Origin: CAZESH01 sp964514665 | GTDB lineage: Bacteria > Bacillota > Bacilli > Paenibacillales > KCTC-25726 | Assembly: GCA_964514665.1 (NCBI GenBank) | Contig: CAZESH010000145.1 | Coordinates: forward strand, 1 to 10,511 | DNA: 10,511 nt | Direction: 5' to 3' | Shown here: positions 1-7,406 of the stretch, one piece after another | Numbering within the stretch: the first letter of the stretch is position 1 | Layout of the letters: every line of letters begins with the position of its first letter | Made by a program: the position numbers and the translations under genes | Notes under the pieces: generated by a model | The model's database searches: none | What the model saw: the letters and a program-made list of their open reading frames with translations, nothing else | What the model was told of the DNA's origin: nothing

Positions 1-308
1 AAAGAACCGCTTGCTTCGGCGATTTCGAAGTCGTTGATCATCGATTGCAGAATCTGCTTGCGCAGTTCCGCATCGTCTGAAGCAATATTAACCGGGTAAG
101 CCGTGTGGGCAATGGAGACGATTGCGTTTTCCCGGCAGAACAGCTTGCACGCTTGCGAATCGCGGAGATCGACAGCTTTCACCGACAGGCTGCGGGGGTT
201 TTTGGGGAAGTACTGAAACGCATTCGCGCCGATTTCCTTGGCCGTTCTCGCCGCTGCCAAATAACCGCCGCGTATGCTGATGTGCCGGCCGATTGCAAGC
301 TGAAGCAT
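1..308 (-). CDS. nfo: Endonuclease IV (AP endonuclease family 2), 5' part only, runs off left edge
   Basis: The first 102 codons of an endonuclease IV (deoxyribonuclease IV) gene are visible; the rest lies beyond the left edge. The family cuts DNA 5' of abasic sites and removes blocked 3' ends in base excision repair, using a three-metal (Zn) centre in a TIM barrel. Visible landmarks are IGRHISIRGGYLAAA near residues 6-20 (strand 1 and helix 1 of the barrel), NAFQYFPKNPRSLSVK (29-44), and AHTAYPVN (67-74), where His68 lines up with the first zinc ligand of E. coli Nfo (His69). The ATG at 308-306 shares one base with the TGA of the upstream glycosylase gene (TGATG), and an AGGGG Shine-Dalgarno sits 7 nt before it inside that gene. 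This points to translational coupling and to joint use with the glycosylase. Family assignment is firm; whether the missing part is intact cannot be seen. Confidence 0.88.
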   Translation of the reverse strand, partial: MLQLAIGRHISIRGGYLAAARTAKEIGANAFQYFPKNPRSLSVKAVDLRDSQACKLFCRENAIVSIAHTAYPVNIASDDAELRKQILQSMINDFEIAEASGS

Positions 309-1126
309 CACTGCACCCCTTGGCAGTTCGGACAATAAAACATTTTCCGCCCGGATATTTCTTCACGCTTGATCGGATGGCCGCAGCGCACGCAAGCTTC
401 TCCTTCACGATCGTAAACGCGGCAGCGCGAATCGTAACCGCCAGTCAGCAAATCGCCCTTGTACAGCGGCAAATCCATATAGCCCCCGAATTCGACCGCA
501 ATTTCCAGCACCTCCCGCATGGAACGATACAGCCTGCTCCAATGTTCCCCTTGAAGAGCGGCAATTTTCTGGAACGGCACAATCCCCGCGTCAAAGCATA
601 TTTCATCCGCATAGCAGTTGCCGATTCCGGCCAGCACGTGCTGATCCGTCAGTACCGTTTTCAATGCGCTTCGGCTTTTCATCAGCAGTCTTTCACGAAA
701 AGCCGTCTCCGATAAAGGCGGATACAATGGATCCGGTCCGATCCGTGATAAGAGTTGATCCAATTCGGGCCTTCTATGAAGATGAAGATAACCCAACCTG
801 AGGCCGATAAAAAACAGCGTGCCGTGCGGAAATTTCATTTCGACCTGAGCACTCCGCTCCGGCTTTTCTTTCTCCGTTCCAAAAAACAGCTTGCCGCCAA
901 GCATTAAATGCAAATTCAGGACATCACCACCGGTCAAATGGATCAGCAAATGCTTGGCCTTGCGGGCGACGGCGGCGACTTTTTGGCCGACAACCCGTTC
1001 ACGCCATTGATAGATCGGCAAATTAAGCGATTTTTCTCTGGTGACAGTTGTATCCAAAATCGGTCGATGGCTGATGAGCGGCGTCAGCAATCGCTTGTAA
1101 TTTTCCATTTCAGGCAGTTCCGGCAT
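308..1126 (-). CDS. Fpg/Nei-family DNA glycosylase (formamidopyrimidine-DNA glycosylase-like, divergent)
   Basis: This 272-residue protein has the full Fpg/MutM layout and usual length. The family excises oxidised bases such as 8-oxoguanine or FaPy and nicks the strand by beta,delta-elimination. Seen: N-terminal PELPEME with the catalytic Pro2 and Glu3; Lys58 in RKAKHLL, matching the conserved lysine of the E. coli RRAKYLL motif; the helix-two-turn-helix signature LAGIGNCYADE (165-175); and a C-terminal zinc finger with Cys245, 248, 265 and 268 in exact C-x2-C-x16-C-x2-C spacing, with Arg260 at the position of the finger arginine that contacts DNA. Unusual: the void-filling triad of E. coli Fpg (Met73, Arg108, Phe110) appears replaced, since HLGMSG reads HLMLGG and PRRFG reads GLRLG. 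It is probably a paralogue beside a housekeeping MutM, so I give no symbol. Its stop overlaps the endonuclease IV start. A GAGGG-type ribosome binding site precedes the ATG. Confidence 0.88.
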   Translation of the reverse strand: MPELPEMENYKRLLTPLISHRPILDTTVTREKSLNLPIYQWRERVVGQKVAAVARKAKHLLIHLTGGDVLNLHLMLGGKLFFGTEKEKPERSAQVEMKFPHGTLFFIGLRLGYLHLHRRPELDQLLSRIGPDPLYPPLSETAFRERLLMKSRSALKTVLTDQHVLAGIGNCYADEICFDAGIVPFQKIAALQGEHWSRLYRSMREVLEIAVEFGGYMDLPLYKGDLLTGGYDSRCRVYDREGEACVRCGHPIKREEISGRKMFYCPNCQGVQ

Positions 1127-1186
1127 CCCATCACCCTCTAGCAGATTATTCTACTCTTATAACCGGAACCGCCTGGAAATATACAC

Positions 1187-1975
1187 TTATCGCACTAACT
1201 GCGGCAGCAGCTCCAGCAAGCTGTCGCTGACGATGTCGGCCTGCACGCCGGCGAGCTTGATCTGCTGCTGCAGATTGTCCCTTGTCGTAACCCCGCTTAA
1301 GATCAGCGCCGTGCGGCAGCCTGTAGCTGCACCTGCGGCAATGTCCGTATGCAGATTATCACCGATCACGAGCGTCTGCCGGGATGAGCTGCCGATTTTA
1401 TTCAATGCATAATCCATCATGATACGAGACGGTTTGCCGATCACGATCGGTTCCTTTCCCGAGCCGCTGCGAATCGATGCGGCGATGCTGCCTGCTCCGG
1501 GAAGAAAGCCCGCTTCGGAAGGCAGCAAAAGATCCGGGTTGGTCAATATGCTTGCTGCCCCGGAACGGATAAAATTCACCGCTTTCGCCAGCTTGCCGTA
1601 ATCAAAATACCGGTCGATCCCTTGCACGACAGCCTCGGGTGCAGTCTCCACAAGCTCGAGCCCGGCTTCTGTGAGAGCCCGGATCAAGCCCTCCTCGCCA
1701 ATGCAGTACACGCGCCGGCATTGCAAATGTTCAGCCATATAGTGTGCCGCAGCCTGCGAGGCCGTAACTACTTCCTCCGCTTTCGCTGCAATGCCGAGCG
1801 AGCTTAAGTGCTCGGCCACCGCTTCCGGAGTTCTTGAAGAATTGTTGGTCAAAAACAAAAACCGCAATCCCTCCTGCCTTACCCGTTCCATAAACCGGGC
1901 CGCATCCGGAATAGCCTGTGTTCCTCTGTACATCGTGCCGTCCAGATCGATCAATAACGATAAGTGCTTTTCCAT
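1187..1975 (-). CDS. HAD superfamily subfamily IIA hydrolase (NagD/YutF-like sugar- or nucleotide-phosphate phosphatase)
   Basis: A 262-residue cytoplasmic HAD-IIA phosphatase, close to the usual 250-270. Motif I is LIDLDGT (nucleophile Asp10, acid/base Asp12), motif II is LTNNSS (Thr43), the motif III lysine is Lys181 in IGKPS, and motif IV is VIGDNLHTDI (Asp206, Asp211) for Mg2+. The cap region carries the IIA signature TNPDLLLPSEAGFLPGAGS (145-163). Family members dephosphorylate small sugar or nucleotide phosphates (NagD, p-nitrophenyl phosphatase-like); the substrate here cannot be read from sequence. I chose the ATG at 1975 because AAAGGG lies about 10 nt upstream and the HAD motif normally begins within 10 residues of the start. 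A longer frame begins with TTG at 2032 next to the terminator of the upstream gene and has no support. The gene follows that terminator, so it probably has its own promoter, which I could not locate. It ends 60 nt before the glycosylase gene. Confidence 0.88.
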   Translation of the reverse strand: MEKHLSLLIDLDGTMYRGTQAIPDAARFMERVRQEGLRFLFLTNNSSRTPEAVAEHLSSLGIAAKAEEVVTASQAAAHYMAEHLQCRRVYCIGEEGLIRALTEAGLELVETAPEAVVQGIDRYFDYGKLAKAVNFIRSGAASILTNPDLLLPSEAGFLPGAGSIAASIRSGSGKEPIVIGKPSRIMMDYALNKIGSSSRQTLVIGDNLHTDIAAGAATGCRTALILSGVTTRDNLQQQIKLAGVQADIVSDSLLELLPQLVR

Positions 1976-2030
1976 ATAAAAATGACCCTTTCTGCCTTCT
2001 AATGAAAAATCCGTCCAAGCAAATTTCTGC

Positions 2031-2060
2031 AAAAAAGGCAGCCGGCGCTGACCGGCTGCC
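2031..2060 (-). terminator. Rho-independent terminator after the mrfA-mrfB-glutamate synthase-like operon
   Basis: On the minus strand a perfect 9-bp stem GGCAGCCGG / CCGGCTGCC (2060-2052 with 2045-2037) closes a 6-nt loop and is followed directly by six T residues (2036-2031). It starts 25 nt after the TGA of the glutamate synthase-like gene and lies before the HAD phosphatase start, so it separates the two minus-strand blocks. Confidence 0.9.
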
Positions 2061-2085
2061 TGAAAACTGCCTTAACGTTCAACGT

Positions 2086-3726
2086 TCAATTGGCTTCGGA
2101 AAAATCGCACGGCGCTATATTCGCATCGATGCGCGGCCAGAACAGGCTGCGGTAGATTTCCTTTAACGACCTCACCCTGCCTTCCGCATCTTTATAAACC
2201 ACATGCTGTGGAGCGAAATGCGCCGGCGAATCGATCCCGGCAGCTGCAGCCAGCGTGAACAAACCTTCCCGCATGGTGATCAGGTAATTCATCGTGCGGT
2301 ACTGCTTTTCCTCGATGACGAGCGCTCTTTGAAATTTCGGATCGGTTGTCGCCACCCCTACCGGACATTGATTCGTATGGCAGCGCTGGGCGCCGATGCA
2401 GCCCACGGTAATCATGAAGCCCCTGGCTATATGGATCAAGTCCGCGCCCATCGCCAGCGCCACCGCAATCCGGTCGGGACTGAACAGCTTGCCGGAAGCA
2501 ATGATCTTCACACGATCTCTGACGCCATATCGGATCAAGGTATGGTTAAGAATCATCAACGCGGATTTGAGCGGCAGACCCACGCTGTCGGCCAGTTCCT
2601 GATAGGTTGCGCCGGTTCCGCCTTCGCCGCCGTCTACGGTAATAAAGTCCGGGCTTTTGCCCGTTCGTTTGATCGCCTCCGCCAGCTCATCGGCCGAATC
2701 CTCGCCGCCGATCACGATCTTGACCCCGACCGGCTTGCCGGTCGCTTCGCGGATCTTCTCGATGAATGCGATCAAACCGTCGGCATCGGAGAACAAGTTG
2801 AAGCGATTCGGGCTGTCGATCGTTTTGTAGGGCTCGACGCCGCGGATCCGGGCAATATCCTCGGTTACTTTGCTGCCTTCGAGATGGCCGCCGCGAGCTT
2901 TCGCTCCCTGGGCAAGCTTGATTTCGAAAGCGCGGACCTGGGGAATTTCGCTTTTCTTCTTAAGCTCTTCCCAGGAAAATTCGCCGTCCTTCGTGCGCAC
3001 TCCGAACAATCCCGGGCCGATCTGCATGATGATGTCCACGCCGCCCTTGAGGTGATGCGGGGACAATCCGCCTTCCCCCGTATTCATCCACGTTCCGCCG
3101 GCCATGCCCAGCCCTTGCGAAAGCGCCGTAATCGCATGATCGCCCAGCGCTCCGTAGCTCATCGCCGACATGCCGATCTGGTCTTTGAGCACAAACGGAT
3201 ATCGGCAGTCAGGACCCACAACAATGGCATCCCGATCCGTTAACAGCCAAGGTTCGACATCTGAACGGACAAATTCTTCCTTGCGTTTGAACAAGTTTTC
3301 GTCCTGCAGCACATACTTGTTCGTGACGACGCCCTCCGTATTGTCTACCTTCAATTCATCACGCTGTTTCGGGAACATCGCATTTTTAATATAATAGCCA
3401 GGCTGCTCGAAATCCCGATTGGAGCCGAATGAGACAATGTTTTTTAAATATTTGGCCGGCAGCACGATATTGAGAAAATCCGTACGCGAGAACGGCTTGC
3501 CCTCATGATCGCCGTTAAACAAATATTGGCGCATTTCAGGCCCGATCATTTCGAAAAAATATCTGACCTTGCCGAGAAGCGGATAATTGCGCAGCACCGA
3601 ATGCTGCTTCTGCTTTGAATCAAATCGGTAAATGTACAATGCAACCAGCAGCGGCAAAATCACTGCGACGAACAAGAGCACCACTGCGGCAATGATCAGA
3701 ATATGCTCCAACTGACTCAAATCCAT
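2086..3726 (-). CDS. FMN-binding glutamate synthase family protein, membrane-anchored, YerD-like
   Basis: This 546-residue protein corresponds to the central and FMN-binding synthase domains of the glutamate synthase large subunit, without the N-terminal glutamine amidotransferase domain or the C-terminal GXGXG domain. Residues about 8-33 form one hydrophobic membrane segment followed by a basic stretch, so the catalytic part should be cytoplasmic. Landmarks: GMSAMSYGALG (185-195), EIKLAQGAKARGG (268-280), TVDGGEGGTGAT (363-374), and a C-x5-C-x4-C cluster (Cys443, 449, 454) matching the 3Fe-4S ligands of GltB. B. subtilis YerD is a similar stand-alone protein of poorly defined function; the ammonia donor and electron donor cannot be inferred. 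AAGGAG lies 4 nt before the ATG at 3726; a GTG one codon earlier (3729) would sit almost on the Shine-Dalgarno. It starts 34 nt after mrfB and is followed by a terminator, so it is likely the last gene of the mrfAB transcript. Confidence 0.9.
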   Translation of the reverse strand: MDLSQLEHILIIAAVVLLFVAVILPLLVALYIYRFDSKQKQHSVLRNYPLLGKVRYFFEMIGPEMRQYLFNGDHEGKPFSRTDFLNIVLPAKYLKNIVSFGSNRDFEQPGYYIKNAMFPKQRDELKVDNTEGVVTNKYVLQDENLFKRKEEFVRSDVEPWLLTDRDAIVVGPDCRYPFVLKDQIGMSAMSYGALGDHAITALSQGLGMAGGTWMNTGEGGLSPHHLKGGVDIIMQIGPGLFGVRTKDGEFSWEELKKKSEIPQVRAFEIKLAQGAKARGGHLEGSKVTEDIARIRGVEPYKTIDSPNRFNLFSDADGLIAFIEKIREATGKPVGVKIVIGGEDSADELAEAIKRTGKSPDFITVDGGEGGTGATYQELADSVGLPLKSALMILNHTLIRYGVRDRVKIIASGKLFSPDRIAVALAMGADLIHIARGFMITVGCIGAQRCHTNQCPVGVATTDPKFQRALVIEEKQYRTMNYLITMREGLFTLAAAAGIDSPAHFAPQHVVYKDAEGRVRSLKEIYRSLFWPRIDANIAPCDFSEAN

Positions 3727-3760
3727 CACTCTCCTTCAACTTCCCACTTAACCCATTGTA

Positions 3761-5023
3761 TCAGAACAGGGAAGGAAGTTGGGAGGAACGTTTTCTTTTA
3801 AGGCGTTCGATTCTATATTCAATTTCGGACAAGAGCCTTTCCAGCCGCTGCGCAACGCGCGTCAATCCCAATCTGCGTTTGACTGCGGCACGCGCTTGCT
3901 CGGCATAATACAGCGCCCGCTCCACATCCCGCTTTTTGTGCTCGTGGTACATCGCCAGCTCGATCAGCGGCTCGACGGGAACAGGCATGGACCCGCTTCC
4001 GCCGACGACGCTGCGCTCCCACAATCGAACGGCGGCTTCGATCCTGCCTTTTTTCTTCAAATGAGCGGCCAGCGGCACGATGAAACCGCGCAGCCGCTCG
4101 TCCCGCTGCGACAAAAGCTGCTCAATGACGGCCATCGCATCCTGCTCCTTGCCGTACTTTTCCAGCCAGAGCGCGGTTCTGAACCCTTCCGCCGCGGGCA
4201 AATCGCGGTGATCCGCAAGCCCTCCCAGCAGCATGCAGAAATGGTTGGCAAGCGCTGCCAAGGAAAGAATGTCGATTTCATTATGGTGAAAAACCCCCTC
4301 CAGCAAACGATGGTCTCCGGAAGACAGGTATTGAAAATAATAAACAGGCGCCATTGCACCGGGAACGTCCTCCTGCCTGACAATGCCCAGACGGGTTTCT
4401 TCCACCTTGCCAAGCCGGCAAGACTCCATCGTATGCTTCCACAAGCCGCGCGAGGGATACAGCAGATCCAGCTGTCTGATCTCTGTCGACGGGGTCCGCA
4501 TGCGGTGCAGCACATAGCGATTGCTTAGAATCGGCCAATCGAAGGTGCGGCCGTTGTAGCTGACCACTACCCGGGTGGAGCCGATTTTTTCGTCCAAATA
4601 ACGCAGCATCGCCGCCTCCTCCGCCGGATTGCGGATCAGCAGCTGCTCCACGACGAAACCGTCTCCGCTGTAGTAGCCGATCCCGATCATGAACGGCACG
4701 TTTCCCGCGCCGATCCCGAGCCCGGTCGTCTCCGTATCGAAAAACAGCAGGCTTTCGGCGCTGAAACTTTCACTTCCCGCAAGCAGCGGAGAAAGATGCG
4801 CGATATTTTCCGGCAGCTCCCCGAGCTTATAGCGGCCATGGGAAAATTCAAAGGGATAGTCAATTTTTCTGCGAACAAATGAGCCCGTCTCATTGCTCAC
4901 GATCTGTGCCTGCATCGCGGACCAGGCATCTTGCGCATTCCCTTGCGCTTCCGCAGGTGCAGCCGGTTTGGCTTGAGCGGACGGGCTTTTCATGCGCACA
5001 AGCTTGTCTCTTAATCCGCTCAC
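3761..5023 (-). CDS. mrfB: MrfB (YprB): DnaQ-like metal-dependent exonuclease of the MrfAB excision repair pathway
   Basis: A 420-residue protein close in length to B. subtilis YprB/MrfB. The N-terminal part carries an RNase H-like DEDD exonuclease fold: Exo I FFDTETTGLG with Asp96 and Glu98, Exo II SYNGRTFDWPIL with Asp162, and Exo III HNEIDILSL with Asp251. The C-terminal third (about 310-400) is helical and TPR-like, ending in a strongly basic tail. In B. subtilis MrfB is a metal-dependent exonuclease recruited by MrfA through its N-terminus to repair mitomycin C damage; all four catalytic acids are present here. I chose the GTG at 5023: GGAGGT lies 6 nt upstream, and the start overlaps the mrfA stop as GTGA, the usual sign of translational coupling. 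The open frame continues upstream into mrfA, but that stretch is a shadow. The N-terminal linker (about 15-35) is rich in Ala/Pro. Confidence 0.92.
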   Translation of the reverse strand: MSGLRDKLVRMKSPSAQAKPAAPAEAQGNAQDAWSAMQAQIVSNETGSFVRRKIDYPFEFSHGRYKLGELPENIAHLSPLLAGSESFSAESLLFFDTETTGLGIGAGNVPFMIGIGYYSGDGFVVEQLLIRNPAEEAAMLRYLDEKIGSTRVVVSYNGRTFDWPILSNRYVLHRMRTPSTEIRQLDLLYPSRGLWKHTMESCRLGKVEETRLGIVRQEDVPGAMAPVYYFQYLSSGDHRLLEGVFHHNEIDILSLAALANHFCMLLGGLADHRDLPAAEGFRTALWLEKYGKEQDAMAVIEQLLSQRDERLRGFIVPLAAHLKKKGRIEAAVRLWERSVVGGSGSMPVPVEPLIELAMYHEHKKRDVERALYYAEQARAAVKRRLGLTRVAQRLERLLSEIEYRIERLKRKRSSQLPSLF

Positions 5024-7305
5024 GATACTACCTCCAGCTGCTGCAGCAGCTCCATCGCCTGTTTTTTGCCCAACAGGCCGACCTCTTCGATCGGACCGAC
5101 GCAAGCCGGACAGCCGCTCATGCAATCGCACGAGGAAATAAGCTGTCTGGCCTGACGGAGCAGCTCGCCGTGCATCTCGTAAAGCCTTTCGCTCAAGCCG
5201 ACTCCGCCCGGATAGCGGTCATAGAAGAAAATCGTCGGCTTCTTGTTATGTATCGCCTTGACCTGCGGTACCACCCGGATATCGAGGGGATCGCACATCA
5301 GGTACAGAGGTGCGATATGCACCAGCACATTGGCCAAGCCGAGCAGGGCGTACTGCAAATCGTTGACGCTTTTTCCTGCGGCGATCTCATCGGCAAAGGA
5401 AAACCAGTACGCGCTCGTATGCAGCTCCTCCTCCGGGAGATGAATCGGCCCGGAGCCGATGTTCTCATGCGTGCGCAGCTTGATCTTCTTGAAGATCGTC
5501 GGCTTGGCGTTGACCGTCACTTCCCCGTAATAGCGTGACAGACCGAATTCCTCGCGTTCCCGGTCGGTATGCAGCACCTTTAATTGCACCGCCATGCTGG
5601 CGTCGGTAAAGTAATCGACATTGACCTCGCGAACGAATGCTTTCTTTTCCTCAAAGTCCAGCTTCTCCACCTGATACTGTACACCCTCGTGAATATAAAT
5701 CGCTTCTTCATGGATCAGTGTCGGCGCGCTGAAGCGATCCACCTCTCCAATGACGCGATGCCCCTCGCTCATATCGATGATCACAAAATTTTCCTGGGCG
5801 GCCGAACGCAAGGAGATATTGTGCGCGGGGAAGGATTGGTCCATCCAATACCATTTGCCGCCGGCATGGTGCACAACCTGCTCTTCTGCCAAAAATTCGA
5901 GAATTTCCCGCAAGTTCTCCCCTCCGAAGCTTTCATCTTCATCGAAGGTCAGCTCATAGGCGGCGCACTTGATATGATCGATCAAAATCATCAAATTGTC
6001 CGGATGGATCAGCGCCCGTTCGGGCGAACGTTCAAAAAAATAACGGGGATTCTGGATGATGTATTGATCCAGCGGATTGCTGCTCGCCACCATGAAGGTG
6101 ACGGAGCTTTCCTGCCTGCGTCCGGCGCGTCCCGACTGCTGCCAGGCGCTGGCAACGGTACCCGGATAGCCGTTCATCACACAAGCCTGCAGCTGACCGA
6201 TATCGATGCCCAGCTCGAGGGCGTTGGTGCTCACCACGCCGCGGATTTCACCTTCTCTTAAGCCCTTCTCGATTTCCCGGCGCAGCTTTGGCAAATAACC
6301 GCCGCGGTAGCCGCGGATCGACTTGCTTCCCAGCTCATGCTTGACCTGCTCCTGCAGATAGGTCAGCAAAATCTCCACGCGAACCCGGCTGCGGGCGAAC
6401 ACGATCGTCTGAATGCCCTGCTTTAGCAGCAGCCCTGCGATCTTGCGCGTCTCCAGCACGCTGCTCCTGCGAATGCCGAGCTGCCGGTTGACGACCGGAG
6501 GGTTATAGAAAACAAAATGCTTTTCTCCCGCCGGGGCCCCGTTGTTGTCGATCAGCGCCACCGTCTCCCCGATCACGCGCTCCGCATGCTCCCGGGGATT
6601 GTCGATCGTCGCCGAAGCGCAGATAAACTGCGGCGAGGAGCCGTAAAAGCGGCAAATCCGCTTCAGCCTGCGGATCACATTGGCCACATGGCTGCCGAAT
6701 ACACCGCGGTAGGAATGGACTTCATCGATGACCACGTATTTTAAATTTTCGAATAATTTGACCCACTTGGTGTGATGCGGCAAAATCGCCGAATGCAGCA
6801 TATCGGGATTCGTCACCACGATATGTCCGGCATTGCGGATGGCCTGCCGGGCGGTGGGCGGGGTGTCTCCGTCATAGGTATGGGTCTTGATGTCAACCTC
6901 GAGTATATCGACGATTTCCTTCAGCTCGGAAACCTGGTCTTGGGCAAGCGCCTTTGTCGGAAACAAATACAAGGCGCGGGCGTTTTCGTCATGCAGAACC
7001 TTCTGCAATACGGGAAGGTTGTAGCAAAGCGTCTTGCCGGAGGCAGTCGGCGTAACGGCCACGATATGCCGGCCCTTCTCCACTTCGGCGAAAGCCGCTG
7101 CCTGATGCGCGTACAAACGGGCGATGCCCTTATGCTGCAGCGCTTCCTTCAATCCAAGATGCAATGAAGCCGGAAAATCGGCATAAGTCGCCGCTTTTGG
7201 GGGGATCGTATGCCAGTAGGTAACCTGCTCCATAATCTCGGGGGATTGTCTGATCATGCGGATCGATTCTTCAATCGAATCCGTCCTGCCTGTCCATCGG
7301 TTCAT
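5020..7305 (-). CDS. mrfA: MrfA (YprA): DEAD/DEAH-box helicase with DUF1998/Zn-binding C-terminus
   Basis: A 761-residue superfamily 2 helicase, similar in length to B. subtilis YprA/MrfA. Visible motifs: YAHQ (65-68), Walker A TASGKT (87-92), TNPDML (165-170), Walker B DEVH (194-197), SAT (231-233), motif V STNALELGIDIG (359-370) and motif VI QQSGRAGRR (389-397). The C-terminal DUF1998 region contains YDRYPGGVGLSERLYE and a four-cysteine cluster (Cys726, 728, 732, 735) expected to bind zinc. MrfA is a 3'-5' DNA helicase that, with MrfB, repairs mitomycin C adducts independently of UvrABC in B. subtilis. The ATG at 7305 has AAGGGG 9 nt upstream and lies about 27 nt downstream of the predicted transcription start. 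The frame stays open to 7428, but that extension would run through the promoter. Its stop overlaps the mrfB start by 4 nt. Helicase identity is certain; the specific MrfA role rests on the MrfB partner. Confidence 0.93.
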   Translation of the reverse strand: MNRWTGRTDSIEESIRMIRQSPEIMEQVTYWHTIPPKAATYADFPASLHLGLKEALQHKGIARLYAHQAAAFAEVEKGRHIVAVTPTASGKTLCYNLPVLQKVLHDENARALYLFPTKALAQDQVSELKEIVDILEVDIKTHTYDGDTPPTARQAIRNAGHIVVTNPDMLHSAILPHHTKWVKLFENLKYVVIDEVHSYRGVFGSHVANVIRRLKRICRFYGSSPQFICASATIDNPREHAERVIGETVALIDNNGAPAGEKHFVFYNPPVVNRQLGIRRSSVLETRKIAGLLLKQGIQTIVFARSRVRVEILLTYLQEQVKHELGSKSIRGYRGGYLPKLRREIEKGLREGEIRGVVSTNALELGIDIGQLQACVMNGYPGTVASAWQQSGRAGRRQESSVTFMVASSNPLDQYIIQNPRYFFERSPERALIHPDNLMILIDHIKCAAYELTFDEDESFGGENLREILEFLAEEQVVHHAGGKWYWMDQSFPAHNISLRSAAQENFVIIDMSEGHRVIGEVDRFSAPTLIHEEAIYIHEGVQYQVEKLDFEEKKAFVREVNVDYFTDASMAVQLKVLHTDREREEFGLSRYYGEVTVNAKPTIFKKIKLRTHENIGSGPIHLPEEELHTSAYWFSFADEIAAGKSVNDLQYALLGLANVLVHIAPLYLMCDPLDIRVVPQVKAIHNKKPTIFFYDRYPGGVGLSERLYEMHGELLRQARQLISSCDCMSGCPACVGPIEEVGLLGKKQAMELLQQLEVVS

Positions 7306-7338
7306 ATCCGTTTTCCCCTTATTGCCAGTGTTAATCTT

Positions 7339-7367
7339 ATTGTACAGAATACACGTTCGCATGACAA
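7339..7367 (-). promoter_or_regulatory. Sigma-A-type promoter of the mrfA operon
   Basis: On the minus strand TTGTCA (-35, 7367-7362) and TACAAT (-10, 7344-7339) are separated by exactly 17 bp, each differing from consensus at one position. Transcription would begin near 7332, giving a leader of about 27 nt that contains the AAGGGG ribosome binding site at 7320-7315. Confidence 0.75.
7346..7359 (-). promoter_or_regulatory. Candidate LexA (SOS) box inside the mrfA promoter spacer
   Basis: Minus-strand CGAACGTGTATTCT fits the B. subtilis SOS box CGAACRNRYGTTYC at 12 of 14 positions; the mismatches are A for the G of the second GTT half and the final T. It lies wholly between -35 and -10, where LexA would block RNA polymerase. 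One half-site (CGAAC) is perfect, the other (ATTC) has one change. A chance match of this quality is possible, so this is a candidate only. Confidence 0.45.
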
Positions 7368-7406
7368 TACTTAACCCTCCAACCGCCTTAACGCATCGGT
7401 ATTTTA

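Noticed and set aside
1976..2032. TTG start 19 codons upstream for the HAD phosphatase
   Set aside because: It begins inside the T-run of the preceding terminator, has no ribosome binding site, and adds residues not typical of the family.
2074..2087. Tandem AACGTTC repeat at the end of the glutamate synthase-like gene
   Set aside because: Only two 7-bp copies overlapping the stop codon; it is too short to support a function and fits chance.
2203..3243. Long plus-strand reading frame (about 346 codons) opposite the glutamate synthase-like gene
   Set aside because: It is antisense to a clearly conserved protein, has no recognisable domain, a composition typical of a reverse-strand shadow and no good ribosome binding site.
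5024..5131. Upstream extension of the mrfB frame into mrfA
   Set aside because: It reads Arg/Gly/Ala-rich shadow sequence of the mrfA 3' end; the GTG at 5023 has a perfectly placed GGAGGT and matches the family start.
5584..6261. Plus-strand open frames opposite mrfA (also 4879-5538 and 6772-7167) and mrfB (3779-4528)
   Set aside because: All lie antisense to helicase or exonuclease motifs that are well conserved; their translations resemble no protein and reflect the codon bias of the real genes.
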